DNA of 64,000 bases from Alopecurus myosuroides. Taxonomy: Eukaryota > Streptophyta > Magnoliopsida > Poales > Poaceae. The first letter of the stretch is position 1. Every line of letters begins with the position of its first letter. Location: positions 81,032,392-81,096,391 of the forward strand of contig CM054058.1 of the NCBI GenBank assembly GCA_028641055.1, in the 5' to 3' direction. The position numbers and the translations under genes were made by a program. Below, piece by piece: positions 33,800 to 43,738 of this stretch. Below the pieces are notes generated by a model. The model was not told the DNA's origin. It did no database searches and saw only the letters and a list, made by a program, of their open reading frames with translations.

Positions 33800-34455
33800 C
33801 CAGCTGCCGGCTGGCGACAAATAACACATCAGGTTATAATTCCTGGGATAAATATTTGCCAAAGAACCTACCTGGTTGAAGATACTTCATCTTAGGTGAC
33901 GTCTTCTTGTCTCTTGGAGATCATTGTTACCTGGATAGTGGATACTAGCGTTATTTCAGTGAAGGAATGCACTTAGCGTTATTTCCGTTGTATCCGACTG
34001 ACTACCGACCATTCTGCACAAATAACTTCCTCGGTGAACATTTAGAGCAAGTTGCACCTGAATTTTGTAACTGCTTGGAGCGCTACTTGCTTTAGAGTCT
34101 ATTTATCTACATGGATCAGTTGCATCTGGTTAGTTATGGAGACTACCACTAAGGAAGACTCCATGCTAGCAGACATGGTTATATTTGTTTCCGTGCAATC
34201 AGTTGTATTTTTCATACCTACTAGGAAAAAGTTTTTTTTACTAGCAAGCCAGCCACGGTCTCCTTGTTGGCAGGATCGTGCCTCTGTTCGCTTCATGCCT
34301 TTCTGTTGCCTTTTTTAGAATCCTTATAAAGCAGTTAATTGGTCTATATTTGTTTCCCTGCAAAGCAATTGTCTACTAGGAAAAAACGGTTGTACTATAA
34401 AGTAGAATAGTACTAGTTGTATCATTGGTGGGCTTTGTGTGCTTCCATGCCTTTC
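33800..34455 (+). repeat. F-box 3' flank continued to the right of the CACTA element
   Basis: Collinear with 55577-55700 (acaaataa.gc...gggt.ataattc, aatatttgc.gaagaacc, gtctcttggagatcattg). The sequence before the CACTA element (26380-26430) plus this stretch reconstitutes one module. Non-coding. It ends with the 9-bp target site ATGCCTTTC (34447-34455) of the foldback element. Confidence 0.6.
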
Positions 34456-34471
34456 GAGTATTTAGCATAAA

Positions 34472-34600
34472 GGGATAATTAACAGGGTGCCCTCAGTTGG
34501 CACCACGACCTCAGTTTTGCCCCTAGCGCCGAATCGACCTCAGTTTTGCCACTAGTCAGTACGCAAGGACTGCTTTGGCTGCTCCCACCGTTACTTTCTG
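34472..34600 (+). repeat. Left terminal inverted repeat of the MULE
   Basis: About 80-130 bp, imperfect. The best conserved part is the double ctcagttttgcc unit at about 34512-34552, which matches the complement of 53125-53175. TIRs of this kind hold the transposase binding sites and promoters of Mutator elements. Confidence 0.7.
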
Positions 34601-34639
34601 CCCCCCGTTAGAATCCTGACCTGTGGGACCCATCATAGA

Positions 34640-34746
34640 ACCGTTGGCGCGGCTTGTGGGCCCCAGCTGTTGAGCGTTGGCGCAGTTTGTGGGCCCAACT
34701 GTTGACCGTTGGCGCGGTTTGTGGGCCCTAGCTGTTGACCGTTGCT
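34640..34746 (+). repeat. Three-copy tandem repeat next to the MULE left end
   Basis: About 34-bp units: ccgttggcgcggcttgtggg, then gttggcgcagtttgtgggcc, then gttggcgcggtttgtgggcc, each followed by a variant of agctgttga. It lies just upstream of the GRF-type gene and may be part of its promoter. Confidence 0.75.
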
Positions 34747-34852
34747 TGCGGCCGGCGGTTTAAAAGCGGCGGAGCTCGCGGCGGAGCTCGTGGCGGTGAG
34801 CAGGAAATCAGCCGAGCTTCTCAGGCAGCGCGTCCCCTTCTTCTCCGGCGGC

Positions 34853-35407
34853 ATGTCGTCGACCTCTGCTTCCGATTCCCACTCCAAATGGCCGCGCTTC
34901 GGGCCAGTTCTGATGGGAAGATGCCCTGACTGCCCACGGACGGCGCCCCTGCAGCGGCGGGTCACCGGGAGCGACAGGCACGGCAACCGCGGGCGCGAGT
35001 ATGTGAAATGCGAGAGCAAAAAACAGCTTGGGGAGGTGAGATCTGTGTTCCCCCTGTCAATTTCGTTTTTTTCCCTCAATTTTCAGCCGATTTGGGTTTT
35101 CATCCGATTTGGGTTTTCGTATTTGCAGGATCTTCCTCCATATGACCATTTCGAGTGGCTTGAGGAGTACATAAAGAGGATTCAAAAGGAGGACAAAAAA
35201 AAGGTGCCCAATTTGCTACCGGCGGTGGAGCAATTGGGATCTGCTACGGTGCACAATGGGGTGCAGAAGGACGAGTTTAAGAAGATGGCAAAACAGCTGG
35301 AGACGCTTGTCGATCTAAAGAAGCAGAGCAATATGATGGCTGCATTTTTTTATTTATGTGCAATTGTTCTTGGAATTGTGTATTTGCAGATCATTAGTCA
35401 AAAATAA
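34853..35407 (+). CDS. GRF-type zinc finger, coiled-coil and membrane-anchor protein (153 aa, one intron)
   Basis: ATG 34853, donor gtgag at 35036, acceptor tttgcag ending at 35128. The 93-bp intron is phase 0, and the spliced CDS is 462 nt. The first exon has CPDC, then RGREYVKCES; the second begins DLPPYDHFEWLEEYIKRIQK. That spacing (C-x2-C, C, then an aromatic-rich F.WL.EY) fits the GRF-type zinc finger, except that the usual last cysteine before HFEW is replaced (PYDHF). A predicted coiled coil (about residues 95-125, KKMAKQLETLVDLKKQ) and a single C-terminal hydrophobic segment (FFYLCAIVLGIVYLQII) follow. The function is unknown; plant proteins of this layout are common and uncharacterised. 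It lies inside the MULE, only about 380 bp from the element end, so it is either captured cargo or an accessory gene. Confidence 0.6.
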   Translation: MSSTSASDSHSKWPRFGPVLMGRCPDCPRTAPLQRRVTGSDRHGNRGREYVKCESKKQLGEVRSVFPLSISFFSLNFQPIWVFIRFGFSYLQDLPPYDHFEWLEEYIKRIQKEDKKKVPNLLPAVEQLGSATVHNGVQKDEFKKMAKQLETLVDLKKQSNMMAAFFYLCAIVLGIVYLQIISQK

Positions 35408-35969
35408 TGTATTTAGTGTTGTAGTTAGCTTGACATGGTCAATTTGAGTATGGCTAAGACTTGGAATAAATGCGTCAGGAATCCAGCCCTGATTTCATTT
35501 GTTTCAGTTCGTTTTCAGTTCAGTTCAGTTTTCAGTGTTCAGTTCAGTTTTTAGTGTTCGTATGTACATGTTCAGTGTTCAGTCCAGTTCAGGTTCACTT
35601 CAGACAGACCCATCTAAAACCAAGACAAGCCTAATGTTGAATGAGGCCCAACGTATACTAGCACGGATAAACAGTGGACAAAAATAATTTAAACATTAGA
35701 CAAATATAATTTAAACATTCGGACAAATATAATTTAAACATTGACTTCATTTGGGCAAATAGAATTAAAAATAACTTAATTGGCAAACATAATTAAACAG
35801 TGGACATATATATATATATATATATGGATAATCATTGGCCCCACTTTACATATATTTAGTGGGGCCCGTCGGACATTACATCTATTAAAAAAAAGGGGCC
35901 CTATCCCTAAACCCTAACCCCCCGCGGCATGCATGCGGGTGCCCGTCCGGCCAACCGCCGGCGGTTGGC
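35408..35969. repeat. Simple-repeat-rich spacer inside the MULE
   Basis: Holds a ttcagt-rich tract (35503-35600), a three-copy unit acaaatataatttaaacatt (about 35650-35742) and a TA microsatellite (about 35807-35825). No gene is seen. The ORF at 35499-35687 is only the repeat translated. Confidence 0.6.
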
Positions 35970-36380
35970 CTACTTCTTCCACTCCGCCGCCCTGATCTTG
36001 ATCTCATCGTCGATCCGGGCGCGGCGGTTCGCCTCCTGCCACCTCTCCACGTCGTTCTCACGGGCCCTCTTGATGCGGGCCCGGAGAGCCTTCTCCTCCC
36101 TCTCCTCCTCCTTCTTCTCCTCCTTCTCGAGCTCCTTCTTCTCTAGCCGCTCCTCTTTCTTGAGGAGGAGGTTCTTCGTCTTGGGGGAGAGGTTCTCGGC
36201 GGCGAGCTCGTCGCTGTCGGGGACGTCGGTCGACGGCGATCGCTCCCGTTTGGGAGATTCGACGGGCTTGAGGCCCGTCTCCTCCGGCGTCCAGTCAGGC
36301 TCGTACCAAGGCCGAGCCTTGGGGTGGTTGTCCTCGTCGGAGACAGACTCGGGGCTTGAGGGGAGAGAGTAGGAAGACAT
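35970..36380 (-). CDS. Small charged coiled-coil protein, unknown function (136 aa)
   Basis: Frame from ATG 36380, starting MSSYSLPSSPESVSDEDN. A TATA-like TTTAAATA lies at 36454-36461 on the minus strand, 74 bp upstream. The N-terminal third is acidic and serine/proline-rich (ARPWYEPDWTPEETGLKPVE). The remainder is a highly charged helix with Lys/Glu repeats (LLLKKEERLEKKELEKEEKK) ending RIDDEIKIRAAEWKK. No catalytic or binding domain is recognised. The gene-like promoter and single clean exon make it more than chance, but it may be a TE-associated ORF. The longer frame starting at 36467 would include the leader and is less likely. Confidence 0.5.
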   Translation of the reverse strand: MSSYSLPSSPESVSDEDNHPKARPWYEPDWTPEETGLKPVESPKRERSPSTDVPDSDELAAENLSPKTKNLLLKKEERLEKKELEKEEKKEEEREEKALRARIKRARENDVERWQEANRRARIDDEIKIRAAEWKK

Positions 36381-36453
36381 GGTGTTCGGGGCTTGAAGGG
36401 AGAGAAGGCAAAGAGGCTGGAGAGTAGATGAGAAGATGGAGGAGTGAAACGGG

Positions 36454-36461
36454 CTATTTAA
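36454..36461 (-). promoter_or_regulatory. TATA-like element for the 136-aa ORF
   Basis: TTTAAATA on the minus strand, 74 bp before ATG 36380. This is a typical plant TATA-to-start distance with a short leader. Confidence 0.5.
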
Positions 36462-37220
36462 AGACACGATGAGACGTGAATTTATTGGGTAGATGAAGCA
36501 AACTGTGTGAAACGTAGGATGGAGTGTAGAAAGTACAGTCGATGCATGGTCAAAGCGGTGGTAGAACAGTCGTAGGTGTAGGACATAGCGCTTAGGGAGT
36601 CAAAGTGATTTGACGTTGCATGCGTGAATTAAAGAGGTGAAGAGAAGAAATCCAAAGTCTCACGCCAAATCGTGCCTCGCTGCATATGCATTGATGCGTA
36701 TCTTATAAAAAACTAGGCGTGGAGGGCTGCATCGCTGCAAATGCGACGCGACTTGTGTTTCTGAAAGGAGGCGTGCAGGGCTGCTGCAAATGCGACACGA
36801 CGTTCACTCGATCTTTTCTTCTTCTGCCACGTTGTTTACTATGAAAAAACGAGGCGTGCATGCACCGGGCTGGTGAACGGGGCCCCAGTTACATTGAGCC
36901 AAAACACCGCGTCCATGCACCTGCGTCATTTTTTACCGTTTGATCGTAAGGAACGGTGTAGATAGAGTCCATGCATGCAAACTACGACGGAAACGGCCTG
37001 CAGACGCGATCCTCTGACTTTAGGTCACTGACAAATGGAGCCCATCACACACCGGACCCACGTGTCATGGGAGAAAGTTAGAGAACATAAGGTGGGCAAA
37101 GTAAGAGGATCGGGTTCCCTCTGTTTTTAGTGCATGTACAATAGTGTAGACGGGTGCTGTTTGCACTACTCGGCCATGTCATTTCTAGACATTTTTAGAG
37201 ATAGTTGGTACATTGCGGTG
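36462..37220. other. Non-coding MULE interior with a short internal duplication
   Basis: No gene. The phrase ctgcaaatgcgacacgac and its relatives (gctgcaaatgcgacgcgact) recur at about 36733 and 36782, each preceded by aggcgtg.agggctgc. This is a roughly 50-bp imperfect tandem duplication. The remainder is unassigned. Confidence 0.5.
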
Positions 37221-37780
37221 ACCCCCTAGCTTGTGTTGGGATCCAGACGCTCCGTAGCCCCCCTCCCGGTGAAACCCTAGCCCCGCTGGAGAAATACCGG
37301 ACTTATACGGAAACACGCGGTAACTGCGTCGAAAGGGGGTAGCAATGTGGAACTATTTGCTTGGTTGTGCTAGGATAGCCCATAGGAACACAAAACAAAA
37401 AGGTAGAACCCACCTCTTCGGAAGATTCACGGTGTTTGGTCCGATAGGGAGTTTCACCCCAAAATGGCCTACGAGAGAGAAGTGGATGCCGGTGAAGCCG
37501 GGTCACACCCCGGAGAGCAATCTTTGACATCCAAAGCACACAACACACCTATACTAACATGGTATGGCACCCCCTAGCTTGTGTTGGGATCCAGACGCTC
37601 CGTAGCCCCCCTCCCGGTGAAACCCTAGCCCCGCTGGAGAAATACCGGACTTATACGGAAACACGCGGTAACTGCGTCGAAAGGGGGTAGCAATGTGGAA
37701 CTATTTGCTTGGTTGTGCTAGGATAGACCATATGAACACAAAACAAAAAGTTAGAACCCACCTCTTCGGAAGATTCACAA
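37221..37780. repeat. Direct repeat of about 212 bp, 348 bp apart
   Basis: accccctagcttgtgttggg at 37221 is repeated at 37569. The identity continues through gtaactgcgtcgaaaggggg to tcttcggaagattcac, with only a few changes (for example agcccatagg to agaccatatg). The origin is unclear; the high identity means it is recent relative to the decay of the transposase. Confidence 0.8.
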
Positions 37781-38687
37781 TGTTTCCACCTCTTATTCTT
37801 TGAAATCTCTAGTCTTGTATTCGAGGAATCTCATTTTAGTGATGGCTTTCGTTCTAATGTTTATAAATCCTATTTATATTTTTCCTAGACTTGTATTAGA
37901 CCTATATAATGCAATTCCGAAGCCCAAAAATTTATTGGATGAATATTCGTATTATTTATTTTCTTTTGAATAATAATGGTTTTAATCGAAAATCGAACAT
38001 AAAACAAGTTTAAAATATCAAAATGAAAAAATAACTTTGGATCTTTCTTAGTCACACCAAAATGAAGCTTTGGTGAGATTTTGACCTTTTTTGAGTTCAA
38101 AAGGTTTGAAACTCATCTCATTATCTTGAACTCTCTACTAGACTGTTCAAGATATCATATGTTACACAAGGCTTTTTTGTTCCATTCTTTATAAGACAGG
38201 TTTATATTTTGTTCTCGTTACTATATGACATAACACTACTATGTGCGTCGGCAATATATTTTTTGATTTTTTTTGAATTATGTATGCTCATTTCAAGCTT
38301 GGTCAACCCTCTGTTTGACCAGCCGAAAAGCTTCTAGAAGGAAACACAGAGATTCGACCTGGGCTGTTGGATCGACGCCTTCTAGAAGGAATCGTGCATC
38401 GGACGGATGCGCTCGCAGCCACAGCGATCCGCGAGACGCTCGTTCTGCGCTCTGATTGGTTGGTCCGTTGGCCACAGGGATCGATGGTTTCTATCTGTTC
38501 TACATATGATTTCTTTGCTGTTAAGTATTAAACCTTGTTATTTAAATAAAAAAAATAGAAGAATACCCTTATTCAAAACATAATGAAACTTCAGATTTAC
38601 TAGAGCGATGATTTTTATCTGTTTTACATATGAATTTTCTATTAAACCATGTTATTTAAATAAAATATTAAAAAAAATAGGAGAATA
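37781..38687. other. AT-rich non-coding MULE interior
   Basis: No gene recognised. There is a small inverted or duplicated patch around 38325-38390 (cttctagaaggaa occurs twice). The ORF at 38273-38455 has no coding features. Confidence 0.5.
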
Positions 38688-39090
38688 GAGCGATGGTTTC
38701 AAATGAGCATAAATAATTCAAAAAAAATCAAAATGACATGAATCCAACGCACCATGTTGTTATATGCGATATAGTTGCTCCTCAAATTTATTTGGATAAT
38801 TTTGACAAGGTAGAATTTTTCATGAAATTACAAACGGGGGTGTTTACCCTAGCTTCACACCTCATTTGGAGCACATTTCTCATGAGAATAGAGCGATGGT
38901 TTCAAATGAGCATTAATAATTCAAAAAAAATCAAAATGACATGAATCCAACGCACCATGTTGTTATTTGCGATATAGTTGCTCCTCAAATTTATTTGGAT
39001 AATTTTGACAAGGTAGAATTTTTCATGAAATTTGAAACGGGGGTGTCTACCCTAGCTTGAGACCTCATTTGAAGCACATTTTCCTAAAAA
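38688..39090. repeat. Two-copy tandem repeat, 203-bp unit
   Basis: gagcgatggtttcaaatgag begins at 38688 and again at 38891. The units stay nearly identical through caacgcaccatgttgttat and gacaaggtagaatttttcat. This is a recent tandem duplication within the MULE. Confidence 0.85.
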
Positions 39091-39188
39091 TTTGAAACGA
39101 CTTGGTCAACATAAATACAACATTATTCAACAGAAATACAACACCAGTCAACATAAATACAACATTATTCAACAGAAATACAACACCA
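39091..39188. repeat. Two-copy tandem repeat of about 45 bp
   Basis: gtcaacataaatacaacatt followed by attcaacagaaatacaacacca repeats twice, immediately before the stop codon of the MULE transposase. Confidence 0.8.
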
Positions 39189-39413
39189 ACTTAGTCCAAA
39201 TAGCGTCGGGGCTTCTTTGTGATCCTTGGCTGTTTTGGTGGCGCTTTGCTCCTTGTGCTCATTTTGCTCACACCTTCTGGTCTTCTCCTCTTGGTAGTCG
39301 GTACCTTGGCATTCTTCTTTGAAACTACACCAGATCTGTACAAAACATAAAGAATCATGATAAATAAATAAAATGAAAAATGAAAACTGGTGAGATCATG
39401 GCAGGATTTACAT

Positions 39414-39800
39414 ACCCATCTAAGCTTGTAACTGGTGAGATCATGGCAGAATCATCCAATGGAGCATCCAATGAAACTTGTGAGATCATGGCAGAATCAT
39501 CCAATGGAGCATCCAGCGGATCATCAGCTGGAGCATCTTCTGGAGCATCTGGAGCATCATATGAATCATCAGCTGGATCATCAGCTGGAGCATCCAGCGG
39601 ATCATCGTTTGGAGCATCTGGATCATCGAATGGAGCATCATGGACTTGATCATCATATGAATAATCGGTTGGATCATGTACTTGATCATCATTTTGTTCT
39701 GGAGCATCATCTGAATCAATTGACTGCTGAACATCATTTTCAAATGTTTCATCTTGCTGTTGATCATCATTTTCAAATGCTGCATCCGGCTGCTGACCAT
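39414..39800 (-). repeat. Acidic coding repeat in the transposase tail
   Basis: On the plus strand this is a run of ggagcatc / ggatcatc units; on the minus strand they encode DDP, DAP and DDSAMIS repeats. Two longer units (agatcatggcagaatcatcc) are tandem at 39439 and 39482. It is expanded low-complexity sequence inside the coding region. Confidence 0.65.
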
Positions 39801-40170
39801 CAGTTTCATCAGGCATACTCTCTCCAAACCCTGGATCGACTGCGTTATCACAATATTTGCCGAAATGACCAGTCCCACCACAACTTGTGCACTTACGCAC
39901 CCTCGCTCCACCTCCACCTTCACTGCGACGTTATCACAATAGTTGTGCTTCCTCACACTGCAAGTCAAAGATGCATGCCATAAATGATCGGTATAAAACT
40001 TTCCTTTGAATTTCTTCACAAAATTTGCACCAAGGTGACGCACACATTCCCTGTGCTCTACTCCTGGGAACACATTATCCACGGCCACTTCTAAACCTTT
40101 GCATGCATCTGTGTGGATTACCAATCCATTGGGATGTCCAATAGCCCAGCGCAGATTCTGCAAAAACCAT

Positions 40171-43100
40171 TGTAACATCCCAAATTTGAGCTACCTTAAG
40201 GTGTGTGGTGTGTGTTCATCTCATACATGCATCAAACAAAAATTCAAATCATGTTTGAACCAATTTAAAACTTGAATTCAAATGGTTTGAGAAATTTTCC
40301 AGCAAATAGTACTTAAAATGGGTTTCAAAATCTTGTTCTGAAAAGTATTCCAATTTCACCAAAGCAATACATGGTGAGGTTGGAAATTTCATAAGCTTTC
40401 CAAATATAATTTTTGCCAAATTTTTACTTTGCGAAAAGGCCCTCAAAAGTTGTTTCTAGTTCTGTTTTTAAAAGAAAGAAGGACCTCTTTGTGGTTTCTG
40501 AAACTTTTCAGGGGGTTTTCGCAAGTAGGGCTTTTGTGTTCTTCCACCTCTAGCCAGGCAGGCAAGCTCCTCGCTGGAGGGCTGCTGCCACGTCCTGCTC
40601 CCTCTCCCGACGCAGATAGACGCGAGGAGGCGTCCAGGACCAGCTCAACCTCGCAGAACCCCCCCACCTCGAGCTCTCTCTCTGCTCCTCTCTATACGAA
40701 CCCAAACCCTAACCGCCCCTATGACCGCCACCGTGCGCCCATCTCCGGCCATCCCCGGCCGAACGGAGACCACCAGGAGGAGCTCCTCGACCTCCTCTAC
40801 CTTCCCCTCCAAGCTCGCTCGCCGGAATGGCCTCACCACGACGAATTTCGCCGTCTCCCCCGAGTTCGGCCGCCGGCATCCTCCTCACGCCGCCGTCGAT
40901 TTCGGCCACCTCTGCCGACTCCGACCACTCCCTCCGCTTCATGGCAGTGCGGTGAGCCTCCCCATGCCTCCCAACACCTCGCTCTCCCTCTGGTTCGTCC
41001 CAGCACCGAGCACCGTCGTCCGCCGCCGCGGTTCCTCGTCGCCGGCGAGCGCTCGGTGACCACACGAAGGAGGCGCGGCCACCAATACGTCCGCCTTGGT
41101 CTCCTCTTTCCGATGCCCCAGTTGGTTCAGTCCAATTTGCGACGGATCGACCAATCGCTTCCACAGCAGGGCCTCTGTGCCATTGATGACGTCACCCCGA
41201 CGTCATCATGACATAATAATCCTGTTTTGTCTGTTTGCAGAAAATGTTTAATAAAAACAGAAAAATGATTAATTCTAATATATTAATAACTTCTATTCTG
41301 TTTATCAGAAAAATACAATAAAGATATGGAGATGATCAGAAAAATGAGCTCTACCCAAAAATGTCATTTTCACACATTTTTGAGAAAGTCCAAAAATGAC
41401 CATGTATTTAATATTCTTTAATCATTTAAAATAGAAAAATAAGTTTTTGTTCACCAAAATTAGAAAATTAAAAGTTATATACCAAAATGCTCAAAATGAC
41501 AAATACAACATGTTTATGATGTTTTCAACCTCATTTGAGCAACTAAAATGGTACTCGCTTTCAGAATCGCCCGAAACCCCCTCCGGGGTCTATTTCGGGT
41601 AAATATCAGTAAAACATCTTAACTGACATACGAACCCTAGCAACCCAACGAACATGTTTAGGATTTTATTTCAGTGCATCAATTTGCTCATGCATACATA
41701 TTGCGCATTGCATCGATGCCATGGTTGATTGTTCTTCTTTGTTTCGGTGTTTGTTTCCCCCTCGGTAGAACGTGACTCCGAAGAGAAGGCCATCAACTCC
41801 AACGACGAATACTTGATCTTAACCGACAAGTCAAGCACTTATTCCTAAAGACTTTATCTGGTTTTTTTTATAACAGGGGCAAGCATAACCTCTTATCTGC
41901 TCATATATGCTTTCGAACAACATTTGATCTCGTACTTTGCATTCGGTTCCAAAGTATTTGATGCTACTAGATATAGTTCACCTATATACTGCATTGCCTC
42001 AATATCCTGATCCACTGCTACTAGCCGCCATAGATTTGCTTGTGCGCATCGCCAGAGCCTCATATCTGCTTTGCTTAGCTTTACATGTTTGTTACCTCTG
42101 CTCCATCCGGTTGATGAATCAGAGCTGCGATAACCTATAATGATATGATGACGAGGTGAGATGAGCGATGTGTGGTTAACTTGACTAAGGCGAGGACGGG
42201 AGGCCACTTGGGAAGTGGTTCTTGGTTCCGTACTTGCCAACCCTAGGAGTAAGGTCTCGCCGTGGAAACCAAGACTGAGCGTGCAACCACACGCGAGGCC
42301 TAACAGACCGCGCTCGACTAACTAACTTGTTTGGTTCTATCCGTGAGTCACGTAGTTTGGGATTTCCATCTGTGTGTGAGTCAAAAACCTTTTGGAGGTG
42401 TTTAGGGCGTGACCGGGGCAAGTGATGGACGTACACGGATCTTGTTCCCGACTCACAGAACAGGTGCCGTCAGGAGGTGGCCAACTCCCTGTTGACGGGG
42501 TGGCCCTGTTTGGGTTGACTCATGGATAGGGCTCGACAAGGTAAAGGTCGTGGCCAACCACCCTCTGCCGCGCTACATGGACGAGCGTACATGTGGCGTT
42601 AAGAGTCGGATGGTACGTGTGGGTAAAGTGTACCACCCTGCAGGGATAAATCTTTCGGAAAGCCGTGTCCATGGTTAAGGACGACTTGGTGAAAGCCACG
42701 AGGTCATAGATAACTTGAACGTGACGTAAAAGATGTTGACAAGGCATGGAGGCAATAGATGAAGGGTGCCTCCCCGGAGATGCCGGGAGGGGTGATCCTT
42801 GTAGCATGTGAGGTGCTGGGAATGATGTTGGTGGATAAAAGAACGATGATATCAGTAGTGAGTTTCTCATCTGTTTTGAAAACCTTCTATTAAACGTGTT
42901 ATTCCTTCCTCAATTTGCAAAACAAAGATTGCTTTACGCAAATCAGCCTCCATAAAACCCTTTCTAAAGTTAGCAGATATATAATAGGTTAATTAAGTCT
43001 TGTTGAGTACATCCCGTACTCAGGTTTGCTTAATTTGGTTCAGGTGAAGATCTCACATCGATGATGAGTCAACGTGGACGTCGACGAGTAGTTTGGGGTT

Positions 43101-43721
43101 CCCAGGTAGCAGCCTGGAATCTATGGGCTGGGACGTCGCCTTATGTTGCGGCCTCTTAGGCCTTTTTGGTTCTTGTTGATTAGCAACATAATTTGCCTTC
43201 CGTTGTCTGATGTAATGTTGGGTCATGTGACCTCTGCTTGTAAGCTACTCTAGTAACATCTGTTTAATAAAGCTTCGTGTCTAGAGTACTGCTTTGATCG
43301 GTTGTTGGTTTCGAGCTCACTGTTATACAGTTTTGGCTATGCCTGCATAGTTGTCGCAGTCGAGGGGTTGTGGAGCCGATGATCCATGTCCGAGCCCGCC
43401 CGTCGATGTGATCGGCCTGGGGCGAGGTAACCCCAGTAACCCTCGATTGTTGTTGCACTTTCTGGACACATAGCATCTCTGTATAGCCTTGGTCCCGTTT
43501 CCTTCAGTTTCTTTCGATTCGTGGACGCTTTGATATGCATAGTTGGTTATGACTAGCATGGATACAAGGAGTAGTAGACTGGGGATCCGGACTACGTGCC
43601 GATGAATCCAGTCTGCCTGCCGTTGTTTGTTGCGGCCGGGGCTGGTAACCCTGAAGCCCTTGTGAGTCCATGGCTAGGAGCACATAACAGTATGTATATC
43701 TCTGGGTCCGGGGTCGTGACA
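40171..43721 (+). repeat. 5' LTR of the LARD-like element (3551 bp)
   Basis: Begins TGTAACATCCC and ends GGTCGTGACA. I counted roughly two dozen substitutions against the other LTR (for example at about 40352, 40426, 40911, 41613 and 41874) and no length change. This gives an identity of about 99.3%. A poly-A signal AATAAA lies at about 43265-43270. A GC-rich stretch (40560-41210) contains a 260-codon open frame also open in the other LTR. Confidence 0.9.
40670..40720 (+). promoter_or_regulatory. Candidate LTR promoter / transcription start region
   Basis: A CT-rich tract and tctatacgaacc lie just before aaaccctaaccgcccc, a GC-rich leader-like segment. The same arrangement is present at 48005-48055 in the other LTR. 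It is suggestive of a core promoter and R-region start but has no strong TATA consensus. Confidence 0.3.
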
Positions 43722-43726
43722 AGTCA

Positions 43727-43738
43727 TGGTATCAGAGC
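43727..43738 (+). other. Primer-binding site of the LARD-like element
   Basis: TGGTATCAGAGC, complementary to the 3' end of initiator-Met tRNA, lies five bases after the LTR end. Confidence 0.85.

Noticed and set aside
34633..35079. 148-aa minus-strand frame
   Set aside because: Antisense to the GRF-type gene and built partly from the tandem repeat at 34640-34746.
35893..35915. Telomere-like ccctaaaccctaacccc
   Set aside because: Barely two units, as also at 40695 in the LTR. This is common in GC-rich plant leaders and not an interstitial telomere array.
39486..40178. 230-aa frame as a separate protein
   Set aside because: Its first part is the MULE catalytic domain. The Met/Ile/Gln-rich remainder is the acidic tail read in the wrong frame.
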